Of a stretch of DNA of 64,000 nucleotides, positions 25,962-35,651 are shown piece by piece. Under the pieces are notes generated by a model, which searched no databases, was not told the DNA's origin, and worked only from the letters and a program-made list of their open reading frames with translations. Each line of letters begins with the position of its first letter. Position 1 is the first letter of the stretch. Both the position numbers and the translations under genes were made by a program. Location: NCBI RefSeq assembly GCF_900100255.1, contig NZ_FMTS01000001.1, positions 1,364,001 to 1,428,000 of the forward strand. The letters run 5' to 3'. This stretch comes from Asticcacaulis taihuensis. Lineage in GTDB: Bacteria > Pseudomonadota > Alphaproteobacteria > Caulobacterales > Caulobacteraceae.

Positions 25962-28322
25962 CTACCAGCTCCACGGCTCCAGCGCCCCCCAGATGGTCAG
26001 GATGAAGATATAGAACAGCCAGTAGAGCAGCATCAGGCCGTGCGCCACCTTCTGCCAGGTCGGCCAGTCGTCGCCGTAGCGCCCGCGGCCGCTGTAGACG
26101 AGGTAATAGGTCGCCACCTGATAAAGGGTGCCGAGCATGGCCACGAAGGCCAGCGCCGAGGCCAGGCGCACCTGCCCGGCCGGCCAGTGGGTGAACAGGC
26201 TGCCGGGATTATCGGCCAGGGCCTCATGCCAGGTGTGGAAGACGAAGATGGCCGCCAGCCACAGCAGCGACAGGCAGGCCGAAATGACCGTGGCGCGCCC
26301 CTGTTCCTCGGTCGGGTGCTCATTGCGCCCCGGTCCCTTGGCCAGCATAATCCAGACAAAGATGCAGGTGGCGATCATGATCGCTGTCAGCAGGGTCACG
26401 ACCGACGGATTATACCACCAGCCGACACGTTCATAGCGCGCCACATTGCTGGCCGTCTCGAAGCCGGAAACGTGCGTGCCGTTGGCATTGAACAGGAAAT
26501 GCAGCCCGCCGGTCGCCGATGCCGGACCGGAATCCTCCGCATCCTGCGGTGTGAAGAACCCCGTAGCCGAGGCCGGTACAAAGGCGGACAGACCATTCTG
26601 CGTATCCAAGATCAGCCGGCCATCGCCATCGACCGTAACGTCAACCGTATTGAGCAGGCGGGTGACGGCCCCTTCCAGACCGCCATAAGCCCGGCGGGTC
26701 GAGACATACTGTCCGGCGATTGCCCGATAATAGTCACGATGCTGGGCATAGGCATTGGCCGGAGAGGGCATCAGCGGCGGCTTGACCGTATCGCCGCTCA
26801 GATGATCGAGCAGCAGGTTCGGATAGCTGGCGGTCAGGGCCGCACCGGTCTGGGTATTGGCGGCGATGAAGATGCCGAGGTTCATTTCCGGCACGATCAC
26901 CATATTGGCATTGAACCACAGGGTCGCGCCGCCATGACCATAGGTGGTGAAGCCCGCCGGCGCCTGGCGGATCATCAGGCCCGACGCCCAGCCATTATAG
27001 CCTTCCGGCATTTTCAGCAGGGGCTGGCGGAAGGCACTGGCGGAATCGGCATTGAAAAGCTGAATGCCGTCGATCTGGCCATTGCCGAGCATCATGGCCA
27101 TCAGCCGCGCCATGTCCTGAGCGGTCGAGGAAGCGCCGAGCGCACCGGAGAGCGGAATGGCGTGCTCGAAGGGCTGCGCCTCATAGGTGGCGCCATCCCA
27201 GACAAAACCATCGGAAAGGTCCTGCGTCAGTTCGGCCGATAACGGTGTCGGCAGGTCTTCCAGATCGAGCCCCTGCGAATTGTAGGGCTCGCGCAAGGAG
27301 GTGTGGCTCATGCCGAGCGGCTGGAAAATGCGGGTTTCCATCAGGGTGGGCACGTCCTTCGCCCGCGCCGTCTGTTGCAGGGCGCGGGCCGCCAAGGCCG
27401 CGCCGAAATTGGAATAGGCGGAAAATTCACCCGGCTGGCGCACGCGCTTTGGCCGGTGAACGCGGAAATAGCTGTCCGCGCCGATCAGGCGCGAGCCATT
27501 GAGCTGGAACAGGTGGCCAAGGCTGGTGTCCTCATAGCCGCTGGTGTGATCCATCAGTTCACGCAGGGTGATCGGCTTGAAGCGGCGGTCCTCGCTGTAG
27601 ACATCGGCCGGCAGGTAGTTGCCGATCGATGAGTCCATCTGGATGCGGCCGGCTTCCAGTTCCTGACGGGCCACGATCCAGGTAAAGGTCTTGGTCACCG
27701 AGCCGATGCGGAACAGTGAACTGTTGGGATCGACCCGACGCAAGGGCGCCAGGCGGTCATAGCCATACCCCTTGAGCAGCAGCGGCGTATTGCCCTGAAC
27801 GACGGCCACCGTAGCGCCCAGCACATGATCGCGCTGCATCAGGGTGCGCACCACGGAGTCGGTAAAGGTTTCAATGTCCTCCGCGCTGATCGGCGTCGCG
27901 GCCGTGCGCGGCGGCAGGGCGGAGGCTGCTACCATCGGCGCGGCCGGTTTCACCACGGCGCCGGGAACGGTTGTCTGGTAACCGATGGGACCATTCGCCG
28001 GAACCGCCGGCGCGGGCACGGGCGGAGCCGGTGGTGCAACGGGCTTCGGTTTCGGGCGCGGCCTGACCGATGCTGTGGCGCTGGAAGACGCCGCCTCGGA
28101 AGCCGGCGCCGGCACATAGGGCTTGAGATCAAGGCCCGGCGGGCTGGCAGACGTAGCGGCTGGCGGCACGGTTTCCGGTGCAGCGGGCTTGACATCGGCG
28201 GTGGGCGGCGTGGACTGGGTAACCGCCGGGCCGGCGGCGGCACAAACCAGACCCAGGGCCAGCAGCAAGGCCGCCGTTTTGCTCTTTGGTCCAAATCTGT
28301 GAACGATACCCCGAAAAGCCAT
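25962..28322 (-). CDS. Serine beta-lactamase-like hydrolase with C-terminal membrane domain
   Basis: A 786-residue protein of the penicillin-binding/class C beta-lactamase fold. After an N-terminal hydrophobic signal (about 17-35) comes a long Pro/Ala-rich linker (36-145), then the catalytic domain with SVTK (Ser208, Lys211), YSN (303-305) and the HGGATLW motif that replaces KTG. The last 150 residues hold about four membrane helices (TLLTAIMIATCIFVWIML, ISACLSLLWLAAIFVF, ALAFVAMLGTLYQVATYYL, LMLLYWLFYIFILTIW). It is probably an anchored periplasmic D-amino-peptidase or esterase, not a resistance enzyme. Substrate unknown. Confidence 0.88.
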   Translation of the reverse strand: MAFRGIVHRFGPKSKTAALLLALGLVCAAAGPAVTQSTPPTADVKPAAPETVPPAATSASPPGLDLKPYVPAPASEAASSSATASVRPRPKPKPVAPPAPPVPAPAVPANGPIGYQTTVPGAVVKPAAPMVAASALPPRTAATPISAEDIETFTDSVVRTLMQRDHVLGATVAVVQGNTPLLLKGYGYDRLAPLRRVDPNSSLFRIGSVTKTFTWIVARQELEAGRIQMDSSIGNYLPADVYSEDRRFKPITLRELMDHTSGYEDTSLGHLFQLNGSRLIGADSYFRVHRPKRVRQPGEFSAYSNFGAALAARALQQTARAKDVPTLMETRIFQPLGMSHTSLREPYNSQGLDLEDLPTPLSAELTQDLSDGFVWDGATYEAQPFEHAIPLSGALGASSTAQDMARLMAMMLGNGQIDGIQLFNADSASAFRQPLLKMPEGYNGWASGLMIRQAPAGFTTYGHGGATLWFNANMVIVPEMNLGIFIAANTQTGAALTASYPNLLLDHLSGDTVKPPLMPSPANAYAQHRDYYRAIAGQYVSTRRAYGGLEGAVTRLLNTVDVTVDGDGRLILDTQNGLSAFVPASATGFFTPQDAEDSGPASATGGLHFLFNANGTHVSGFETASNVARYERVGWWYNPSVVTLLTAIMIATCIFVWIMLAKGPGRNEHPTEEQGRATVISACLSLLWLAAIFVFHTWHEALADNPGSLFTHWPAGQVRLASALAFVAMLGTLYQVATYYLVYSGRGRYGDDWPTWQKVAHGLMLLYWLFYIFILTIWGALEPWSW

Positions 28323-28412
28323 CTTCGATTCAATCCCGGAACGCGCATTCGTCTGTTATGCGAATTTAGGCGATTCTGGTGACAGGCGTAGCGTCTTTTT
28401 CGGTTTGCCCGC

Positions 28413-28961
28413 TTATTTCTTGCGGAACTGGTCCAGCGAGACGATCTTGGGAGCGTCCCCATCGGGCTCAGAAGCTGCGGCGTCCTTTTTGGGGCGGTCC
28501 GCCGGCGGCGCCAGTTCGGTGACGATGTCGCCGATTTCCTCGCTCTCGTCGATATCCTGGCCCAGATCCTGAGACAAGGCCGCCGGATCATCGACCTCGA
28601 ACTCCAGCATGAATTGCGCGTGCGGATCGTGGAAACGGGTGATGGCGTTATAGGGCACGGTCAGGATCTTGGGCGCGCCGCCAAACGTCAGGGTGACACG
28701 GAAGAAGTCATCGGTGACGCGCAGGTCGCGGAACTGGTGCTGCAAGACTATTGTGATGTCGTAGGGATAGCGCGCTAGCAGGTCGGCCGGGATCGAAACG
28801 CCGGGCGCCTTGGTCAGGAAGGTGATGTAGAAATGATGCTCGCCTGGCAGACCTTCCACCGAGGCGGCCCGCAGCAGCCCCTGCTTGATCACGCCGCGCA
28901 GGGCGTTCTGGGTCAGGTTGGCGTAATCCATCTGGTCGATGATCATCTGATCTTCGGACAT
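28413..28961 (-). CDS. sspB: SspB, adaptor of ssrA-tagged proteins to ClpXP
   Basis: Alphaproteobacterial SspB of 182 residues. The start at 28961 (MSEDQMIIDQMDYANL) matches the family; the reading frame runs further upstream without support. Residues 10-125 form the substrate-binding domain (LRGVIKQGLLRAA, HHFYITFLTKAPGVSIP, ITIVLQHQFRDL, FGGAPKILTVPYNAIT, FMLEFEV). An acidic linker follows, and the last residues APKIVSLDQFRKK are the ClpX-docking tail. It tethers tmRNA-tagged polypeptides to ClpXP. The ssrA gene itself lies 2.7 kb downstream in coordinate. Confidence 0.92.
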   Translation of the reverse strand: MSEDQMIIDQMDYANLTQNALRGVIKQGLLRAASVEGLPGEHHFYITFLTKAPGVSIPADLLARYPYDITIVLQHQFRDLRVTDDFFRVTLTFGGAPKILTVPYNAITRFHDPHAQFMLEFEVDDPAALSQDLGQDIDESEEIGDIVTELAPPADRPKKDAAASEPDGDAPKIVSLDQFRKK

Positions 28962-29184
28962 GCGTTCGGGGCCTCTGCAAAACTCGTATTGTGCGCTGCG
29001 TTCAGCCTTAGCATGACCGTCTGAAAACAAAACCGCAAATTGCCGTGAAGCGGCAAAAAAGCCATATCCACATCTTTCATACGGATTTTATCCCTCCACA
29101 ACTTTTGGTTAACCATTGGTTGAGTAAATACAACTCAAATATCAGCGTTTTTATAAAAAACGTTAAAGTAAGGAGTACCTCGCA

Positions 29185-30517
29185 ATGGCTAATGACGACA
29201 TCTATCAGCATCGCCTTGATTTCGCTCGGATTACGCCTGAGGACACCGCCCTGTTGCGACAGATATGGCCCCGCATCGCGCCCGCCCTGCCCCGCATCCT
29301 GACCGCCTTCTATGCCCACATTACGCGCGAACCGCATCTGGCGGCGATGATCGGGACGCACGAAAGCCGCCTGCAGGGCGCCCAGAGCCGCCACTGGCAC
29401 ATGCTGTTCACCAGCGGCTCAGCCAGGACTATTTCGACAACGCCCTGCGCATCGGTCAGACGCATCACCGCATCGGGCTGGAACCCAAATGGTATATCGC
29501 CGGCTACCAGTTCGTGCTCGATGAGCTGACGGCCACCCTGACCGCCACCTATCGTTTCAAGCCGAAAACCCTGACCAGAGCGCTGATCGCCGTTAACAAG
29601 GCGGTTTTTCTCGATCTCGATATCGCCATTTCCACCTACCAGGCCGCCAGCGAAGGCGCCATACTGGAGAAGGCACGCAGAACGGAAACCGCGATCGATC
29701 AGTTCCGCGGCGAATTCGAAACCATTGTCAGTCAGGTCTCGGAACGGTCGTCCAGCCTGCAATCGACCTCGCGTGACCTGGGCCAGGTGGCCGACAGCGC
29801 GCAGTCGACCTCTGAAACCGTGGCCGATGTCGCCAGCCGCGCCTCAATGGATTCCCAATCGGTGGCCGCCGCCGCCGAGGAACTGACCAAGTCGATCCAG
29901 GAAATCAGCAGCCAGATCAGCGGCGCCTCGGCCGGCATTCGGTCCGTGGTCCATATGGCGGAAACCTCCAGCACCGAGGTCAGCCAGCTTTCGGGCGCGG
30001 TCGACAAGATCGGCGATATCCTGGGCATGATCCAGGGCATTGCCTCGCAGACCAACCTGCTGGCTCTCAACGCCACCATCGAGGCTGCCCGCGCCGGTGA
30101 CGCCGGCAAGGGCTTCGCCGTGGTCGCCACAGAGGTCAAGGCCCTGGCCGATCAGACCGCCCGCGCCACCACCGAAATCTCTCAGCATATCAAGGAGATC
30201 AGAGGATCGACAGATCGCGCCGTCGCCTCGATCGGCGATATCGTCAATGCGATCACCGATGTCGAAGCTTCCAACACCTCTATCGCCGCCGCCGTCGAGG
30301 AACAGAGCACGGCCACCAACGAGATCGCCTCAGCATTCAGCATGTGTCGGACGCCTCGTCCAGCCTGTCGGAGCACATTGTCAGCCTGAACAGCGCCGTC
30401 AAACAAACCCAGATGGCCACTGAATCAGTGGATGAATCCGCTCAGTCCCTGGCTGCGCAGTCAGGCGAACTGACCCGGCATGCCGAGCAGTTCTTCGTCA
30501 ATCTGCGGGCGTCTTAG
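29185..30517 (+). pseudogene. Globin-coupled chemoreceptor, broken by two frameshifts
   Basis: The parts of one protein lie in three frames. 29185 to about 29415 encodes a sensor-globin N-terminus ([20 protein letters not shown] to HWHMLFTSG). From about 29416 the frame shifts by -1 and continues [31 protein letters not shown], with the proximal heme His in GQTHHRIG, through the methyl-accepting domain whose hairpin tip reads [20 protein letters not shown]. Near 30330 it shifts by -1 again to end [14 protein letters not shown]...HAEQFFVNLRAS at 30515-30517. Each shift fits loss of one base. Restored, the protein has about 444 residues, full length for a soluble globin-coupled aerotaxis receptor. 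Either a recent pseudogene or two sequence errors. AAGGAG lies at good spacing before the start. Confidence 0.85.
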
Positions 30518-31460
30518 GGCGCGGACTTAACCAGCCGTCCGACGTCAGCCAATCGATGATTGCCCATTGCCAGCGATCACGCGGCATTAGAAACAAGCCA
30601 TGCTGGCCTTTCTCAAAAAACCGCGCTTCAACCGGTACGCCCGCATGGCGAAGCGCTTCGAGATAAGCGATACTGTTGTCGATATCCACCAATTGGTCGT
30701 CGGCGGCGTGAAGGATCAAAGCCGGCGGCGTTTCGCGCGTCACCTGTTGGTCGTTGGAAAAATCCTTCACCAGCGCGTCGGAGGGCGAAGGCCCCAGAAG
30801 CGCATTGCGCGAATCCATATGCGTAATCTTCGCATCCATGCTGATAACAGGATAGACAAGCACCTGAAAGTCGGGACGCAGACTGACATGCTCAGGATTG
30901 GCGATATAGGACTTCTGGAAATGTGTCGCCAGTGTCGACGCGACATGTCCGCCCGCGGAATAACCGACGACGCCCACACGCGCCGGATCAAGATTCCACT
31001 GGCCGGCGTGCAGCCGGATAAACCGCAGCCCTTGCTGCGCGTCCTGAAGCGGCCCGATGGATTTATCCGCCATCGTCAGATCACTCGGCAACCGGTATTT
31101 CAAGACAAAGGCGGCAATGCCATGATCCACGAAATATTTTGCCTGCTCCACGCCTTCATATTCGAAGGTCAACCCCGCATATCCGCCACCGGGGATGATG
31201 AGAACGCTCGCCCCCGTGGCCTTCACCTTGGCTGGCAGATAAACCTGAATTGCGGGGTGGGAAACCTTCTGTATCCAACCCGTGTCTGCGCCGGTCTCAT
31301 TGTCGGGGCCGGGCTTTGAATTGGGAATGGCGCTATCGCCATATAGCGCAAAGGCTTGCATTTTGGCGGGAAATGAAGCGGCGGGATCAGGGGGCGCCGC
31401 CGTTGCCGGCATGGCAAAAACCGCCGTAGCCATAATGAAAAACGCTGTTTTCAACCCCAT
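30498..31460 (-). CDS. Exported alpha/beta hydrolase (acetyl-esterase/BD-FAE-like)
   Basis: A 320-residue secreted esterase. After a signal peptide (MGLKTAFFIMATAVFAMPATAA) come the oxyanion motif IIPGGGYAGLTFEYEG, the nucleophile elbow VGYSAGGHVAS, the acid in HAADDQLVDI and the His in KGQHGLFL. This pattern is typical of the acetylxylan-esterase-like hydrolases often annotated as endo-xylanases by mistake. Its last 20 bp overlap the end of the convergent broken chemoreceptor. It may deacetylate hemicellulose, which would fit the xylosidase locus at 10-15 kb, but they are not linked. Confidence 0.87.
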   Translation of the reverse strand: MGLKTAFFIMATAVFAMPATAAPPDPAASFPAKMQAFALYGDSAIPNSKPGPDNETGADTGWIQKVSHPAIQVYLPAKVKATGASVLIIPGGGYAGLTFEYEGVEQAKYFVDHGIAAFVLKYRLPSDLTMADKSIGPLQDAQQGLRFIRLHAGQWNLDPARVGVVGYSAGGHVASTLATHFQKSYIANPEHVSLRPDFQVLVYPVISMDAKITHMDSRNALLGPSPSDALVKDFSNDQQVTRETPPALILHAADDQLVDIDNSIAYLEALRHAGVPVEARFFEKGQHGLFLMPRDRWQWAIIDWLTSDGWLSPRPKTPAD

Positions 31461-31572
31461 GATCCCTGGCCCTTCGATAGCTGATTATTAGTTTTGGTAA
31501 AGGCCACTAATACAGATACGGGTGACGGCATCAAGACAATGCTCATGTCGTTTTTGATAAGGTGGCGGGCAG

Positions 31573-31653
31573 GTGGCAGCCTTCTGTTGCAAGGCGCCAA
31601 TTGGAAGCGCCGTGACTGAGCAGGCGCGAGTGGCAGCCTTCTGTTGCAAGGCG
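31573..31653. repeat. 24-bp direct repeat at the 3' side of ssrA
   Basis: GTGGCAGCCTTCTGTTGCAA plus GGCG occurs at 31573-31596 and again at 31630-31653, 57 bp apart. The inner copy falls at the expected 3' end of the tmRNA coding piece and can pair with the adjoining GGCTGCC; the outer copy is a second, similar hairpin (GGCGCC...GGCTGCC). A duplicated 3' processing or termination element is the likely reading. The rest of 31461-31572 shows nothing. Confidence 0.7.
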
Positions 31654-31946
31654 GCTGCCGGGCCCCGCCTAGGAGGCTTAGTTCCTAGGAGTTTAGGTGG
31701 ATTAGATCCGCCGCATTACGCAGCAAGAGCTTGATCCGAAGCGAAGTTATCGTTCGCAGTTATAAAATGAGGCGATCACAGAGCCTCACACTGAGGGAAA
31801 GCTTCACCTTTACACGCCTGTCGATGCTGATCGGCCCCATAGTCCCTAAGCCTGGGAGGTAAATGGTGGAGCCGCCGGGAATCGCACCCGGGTCCAGTTC
31901 GCTTATTACGTGGGCGTTTATCCCCATAGTAGGGCCGAAACCCGAC
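31630..31946 (-). ncRNA. ssrA: tmRNA, permuted two-piece gene
   Basis: Transfer-messenger RNA read on the minus strand. The acceptor piece comes first and ends at 31864: a T-arm with CCGGG/CCCGG stem, then CGGCTCCACCA. After a 25-nt spacer the coding piece starts at 31838 with GGGGCCG, which pairs fully with CGGCTCC and makes the G3-U70 wobble that marks alanine acceptance. The tag frame runs 31757 to 31716 and reads ANDNFASDQALAA then TAA. This circularly permuted order is the alphaproteobacterial type; Caulobacter's tag is AANDNFAEEFAVAA. A possible -10 (TATATT) lies at 31953-31958. The outer ends are estimates. Confidence 0.93.
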
Positions 31947-32102
31947 ACCCTCAATATAGGCGCTTCGCGTGGCGAGGGGAAGAGTGTGGCCAGGAAAATT
32001 GTCCTTATGGAATTTTTGTCACGGATGCGTGAAGTCGCGGGGCAAATTTATGCGCCCTGCCCTAGCTTCCGGATATCCAAACTCAAGCTGAGGAACTCCA
32101 TC

Positions 32103-32702
32103 ATGTCCCGTTCTAGCCATCTTCGCGCTGCCGCTGCCTGTGGCGCAATCTTCGTAATGTCCATCGGCGGCCTGGCCGCCTGCAGCAAGACCACCACCGA
32201 CAAGGTCGAGGACACCACCACCAGCGTGGTCGCCGACGCCTCGGCGGCGGTCAGCAGCATCGGCGCCGACATGGACGCCAACAAGACGCAGGATTTCGTC
32301 ACCAAGGCGGCGATCGCCAATATGTTCGAGATCAAGACCAGTGAACTGGCGGTGAAGACCTCTAAAAATGCCGATGTCCTGGCCTTCGCCAAAATGATGA
32401 TCAAGGATCACACCGCCGCCGGTAAAAAGTTTGAAACCGCCGTCGCCGCCACCTCCGGCCTGACCCCACCGGCCGCGCTCGACGACGATCACCAGAAGAA
32501 GCTGGACGACCTGGCCACCAAGACCGGCACCGATTTTGATAAGGCCTATGTCGATATCCAGCAGAGCGCCCATTCGGAAGCGGTCAGCCTGTTCGACGAC
32601 TATTCGAAGAACGGCAAGGACGCAGCCCTGCAGACCTTCGCCACCAACACCCTGCCGACCCTACAGGCGCACAAGGACAAGATCGACGCGTTTAAGGAAT
32701 AG
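32103..32702 (+). CDS. DUF4142 family lipoprotein
   Basis: A 199-residue protein of the ferritin-like DUF4142 family. The start at 32103 gives a lipoprotein signal (RAAAACGAIFVMSIGGLAACS, lipobox LAAC). The domain has FVTKAAIANMFEIKTSELAVK, VLAFAKMMIKDHTAAGKK and FDKAYVDIQQSAHSEAVSLFDDYSKNG, a four-helix pattern. The family is common in envelope proteins of alphaproteobacteria and acidobacteria and has no settled function. It stands alone, divergent from ssrA. Confidence 0.88.
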   Translation: MSRSSHLRAAAACGAIFVMSIGGLAACSKTTTDKVEDTTTSVVADASAAVSSIGADMDANKTQDFVTKAAIANMFEIKTSELAVKTSKNADVLAFAKMMIKDHTAAGKKFETAVAATSGLTPPAALDDDHQKKLDDLATKTGTDFDKAYVDIQQSAHSEAVSLFDDYSKNGKDAALQTFATNTLPTLQAHKDKIDAFKE

Positions 32703-32722
32703 TGAGGGCGCCCTCTTACCTC

Positions 32723-33736
32723 TTAAAGTCCGCCGGGCAGCGGCGCCTGCCGATTGACCAGACCGTCTTCACGCAGTTCCCGCCAGAAATCCGCCGGCAC
32801 CGTCTCGGTCAATGCGGCCCGATCCTCCGCGATGCGGCCGGGGCGGCTGGCGCCTGGAATGACGGCCGCCACCGCCGGATTGGCGAGCGAAAACTGCAGC
32901 CCCGCTGCTTTCATGCTCACGCCGTGACGATCAGCGATCGCCTTAATGCGCGCCACCTTGTCAAGAATGGCGGACGTGGCCGGCGCATATTCGAAATTCA
33001 GACCGCCCACCAAGGCGCCGGAACTATAGGGACCGCCGACCACGATGCTCATGCCTTTCTCGAGAGCCTTCGGCATGACACGCTGAAGCGCCCGATCGTG
33101 ATCCAGCAGGGTATAGCGCCCGGCCAGCAGGCTGGCGTCCGGACGCGGCTCTTCCAGTTCCATCAGGAGTTCGATCGGTTCCACCTTGTTGACGCCCAGC
33201 CCCCACGCCTTGATCACGCCCTCATCACGCAGGCGATCAAGCGCTTTGAAAGCGCCATTCCGCGCTTCCTCGAACTTCTCCAGCCAGCGGTCGCCCCAGA
33301 AGTCCTGCGCCAGGTCATGGACGAAGGCGATCTCGATATGATCGGTCTTCAAACGCTTCAGGCTGTCTTCGATGGAGCGCATGGTGGCGTCGGCCGAATA
33401 GTCATTGACGATCCGGTTGGCGCGGCCGTGCTGGAAGACGCCCGCCTTTTCGCCCTGTTCGCGGGCGCTGACGTCCTCAAGTTCATCGAGGATCACCCGG
33501 CCCACCTTGGTCGAGATCACATACTGGTCGCGCGGCTTGTCCTTCAGGGCCTCGCCCATGCGGATTTCCGCCAGGCCGGCGCCGTAGAAGGGGGCATTAT
33601 CATAATAGCGGATGCCGTCATTCCAGGCGGCTTCCACGGTTGCCAGGGCCTCCTCTTCCGGAATGTCGCGGAACATGTTGCCAAGCGGAGCGGCGCCAAA
33701 GCCGAGCTTGTCCGGCAAAATGTCTTTGATGGCCAT
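32723..33736 (-). CDS. Aldo/keto reductase
   Basis: NAD(P)H-dependent oxidoreductase of 337 residues, like D-threo-aldose 1-dehydrogenase and pyridoxal 4-dehydrogenase. The TIM barrel holds the catalytic tetrad: Asp and Tyr in RYYDNAPFYGAGLAE, Lys in ISTKVGR, His in IEIAFVHD. The C-terminal AAVIPGASRPGRIAED binds the cofactor phosphate. The start at 33736 follows GGGAGATA; a longer start at 33796 is not supported. Substrate unknown. It may be a fucose- or arabinose-type dehydrogenase. Confidence 0.88.
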   Translation of the reverse strand: MAIKDILPDKLGFGAAPLGNMFRDIPEEEALATVEAAWNDGIRYYDNAPFYGAGLAEIRMGEALKDKPRDQYVISTKVGRVILDELEDVSAREQGEKAGVFQHGRANRIVNDYSADATMRSIEDSLKRLKTDHIEIAFVHDLAQDFWGDRWLEKFEEARNGAFKALDRLRDEGVIKAWGLGVNKVEPIELLMELEEPRPDASLLAGRYTLLDHDRALQRVMPKALEKGMSIVVGGPYSSGALVGGLNFEYAPATSAILDKVARIKAIADRHGVSMKAAGLQFSLANPAVAAVIPGASRPGRIAEDRAALTETVPADFWRELREDGLVNRQAPLPGGL

Positions 33737-33865
33737 GGAAATATCTCCCTGAGGGACGGTCGTAAGGATTGGCAGCTCCGAAAATGGGGTGCCCACTGGT
33801 GCTTTGCCACCGCAGCGGTGCAGATATTTCCATATGGCACACCGACGCGCGCCTATGCCGGAATA

Positions 33866-33899
33866 AAAGCGCCCGCCTTCTGTTCAGAAAGCGGGCTTC
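33866..33899 (-). terminator. Rho-independent terminator after the aldehyde dehydrogenase gene
   Basis: Read on the minus strand: GCCCGC-TTTCTG-AA-CAGAAG-GCGGGC, then GCTTTTATT. It lies 110 bp past the aldehyde dehydrogenase stop and before the aldo/keto reductase gene on the same strand, which separates the two transcripts. Confidence 0.7.
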
Positions 33900-33967
33900 A
33901 GTTCTCAGGCAAAGGCGGCGCCCGCCGGGGTGAAGTCAGGGGAGGTTGACGCGGCGGGCGCCATCAT

Positions 33968-33991
33968 GCCGCCTGAGGGGCATCAGGCGGC
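33968..33991. repeat. 9-bp perfect hairpin GCCGCCTGA / TCAGGCGGC
   Basis: A strong stem with a 6-nt loop 18 bp past the aldehyde dehydrogenase stop. It has no T-tract, so it could protect the mRNA end rather than stop transcription. Confidence 0.5.
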
Positions 33992-34008
33992 AGAGGACGT
34001 ACTGTGGA

Positions 34009-35526
34009 TCAGAAGAAGCCAAGTTTGCCCGGCGCGTAGGAGACCAGCAGGTTCTTGGTCTGCTGATAGTGGTCCAGCATCATCTTGTGCGTTTCGCGGC
34101 CGATGCCCGATTGCTTGTAGCCGCCGAAGGCCGCCCCTGCCGGATAGGCGTGGTAACAGTTGGTCCACACACGGCCGGCCTCAATACCTCGGCCGGCGCG
34201 ATAGGCCATGTTCATGTCACGCGACCAGACGCCGGCGCCCAGGCCATAGACCGTGTCATTGGCGATCTCGATGGCCTCTTCCACCGTCTTGAAGGTGGTG
34301 ACCGAAACCACCGGGCCGAAGATTTCCTCCTGGAAGACGCGCATTTTGTTGTGGCCCTCGAAGATGGTCGGCTTGATGTAGAACCCGTTATCAAGGTCGC
34401 CGCCCAGACGGCTGGCCTCGCCGCCGGTCAGCACCTTCGCGCCTTCATTGCGGCCGATCTCCAGATATTTCAGGATCTTGTCATACTGCTGCTGGCTGGC
34501 CTGGGCGCCGATCATGGTGCCGACATCGAGCGGATCGCCCTGGGCAATGGCCTCGACGCGCTTGATGGCGCGTTCCATGAAGCGGTCATAGATCGATTCC
34601 TGCACCAGGGCGCGCGACGGACAGGTGCAGACCTCGCCCTGGTTCAGCGCGAAGAAGGCGAAGCCTTCCATGGCCTTGTCAAGGAAGGCGTCGTCCTCCG
34701 CCATCACGTCGGCGAAGAAGATGTTCGGCGACTTGCCGCCCAGTTCCAGCGTGATGTTGGTGACGTTGTCGGCGGCATAGCGCATGATCTCCTTGCCCAC
34801 CGCGGTCGAGCCGGTGAAGGCGATTTTGGCGATGCGCGGACTGCGAGCGAGCGGCGCGCCGGCTTCGATACCGGTGCCGGAGACGATATTGAGCACGCCC
34901 GGCGGCAGCAGGTCATGGATCAACTCAGCGACCACGAGGATCGAGGCCGGGGTCTGTTCGGCGGGCTTGAGCACCACGCAGTTGCCGGCGGCCAGCGCCG
35001 GGGCCAGCTTCCAGGCCGCCATCAGGATCGGGAAGTTCCACGGAATGATCTGGCCGACCACGCCGAGGGGTTCATGGAAATGATAGGCCACGGTGTCATT
35101 GTCCAGTTCGCCGATCGAGCCTTCCTGCGCCCGGATGCAGCCGGCGAAATAGCGGAAATGGTCGATGGCCAGGGGGATATCGGCCGCCGTGGTTTCGCGC
35201 AGGGGCTTGCCGTTGTCCCAGGTCTCGGCCTCGGCGATCAGGGGCAGGTTGTCCTCGATACGCTGGGCGATCTGGAGCAGGATGTTGGAGCGTTCGGTGA
35301 CCGAGGTGCGGCCCCAGCCGTGCCGGGCGCGATGCGCAGCGTCAAGTGCCAGTTCGATATCCTCAGCCGAAGAGCGCGGCACTTCGCAGATCTTGCGGCC
35401 ATTAACCGGCGAGGTGTTGTCCATGTAGCGGCCCTTGACCGGCTCGATCCACTGGCCGCCGATATAGTTGCCGTAACGGGTCTTGAAAGGCGCGCCGGCC
35501 TCGATAATGCGTTCGAATTTGGTCAT
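34009..35526 (-). CDS. NAD-dependent aldehyde dehydrogenase (AldA/AcoD-like)
   Basis: Oxidises an aldehyde, most likely acetaldehyde or another short chain, to the acid. The 505 residues start at 35526 behind AAGGAG. Motifs: [28 protein letters not shown], the cofactor loop [11 protein letters not shown], the catalytic Glu in [11 protein letters not shown], the catalytic Cys in [15 protein letters not shown], and EEIFGPVV. The C-terminus [11 protein letters not shown] is the usual ending for the AcoD/AldA group. It is divergent from a GAF-Fis regulator with 272 bp between them that hold two 17-bp palindromes, so the pair forms a regulated unit. Confidence 0.93.
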   Translation of the reverse strand: MTKFERIIEAGAPFKTRYGNYIGGQWIEPVKGRYMDNTSPVNGRKICEVPRSSAEDIELALDAAHRARHGWGRTSVTERSNILLQIAQRIEDNLPLIAEAETWDNGKPLRETTAADIPLAIDHFRYFAGCIRAQEGSIGELDNDTVAYHFHEPLGVVGQIIPWNFPILMAAWKLAPALAAGNCVVLKPAEQTPASILVVAELIHDLLPPGVLNIVSGTGIEAGAPLARSPRIAKIAFTGSTAVGKEIMRYAADNVTNITLELGGKSPNIFFADVMAEDDAFLDKAMEGFAFFALNQGEVCTCPSRALVQESIYDRFMERAIKRVEAIAQGDPLDVGTMIGAQASQQQYDKILKYLEIGRNEGAKVLTGGEASRLGGDLDNGFYIKPTIFEGHNKMRVFQEEIFGPVVSVTTFKTVEEAIEIANDTVYGLGAGVWSRDMNMAYRAGRGIEAGRVWTNCYHAYPAGAAFGGYKQSGIGRETHKMMLDHYQQTKNLLVSYAPGKLGFF

Positions 35527-35651
35527 GTTCAGTCTCCTTGCCTGTTCGGTGGTTATGAACCGAGGCTGCGCGCCTGTGCGGTGCAGCAACAAGCGCGATA
35601 CAGCGATGGATGGCCGCTCAGACCCGGTTTTGGATCGCATTTCGGAGGGTG

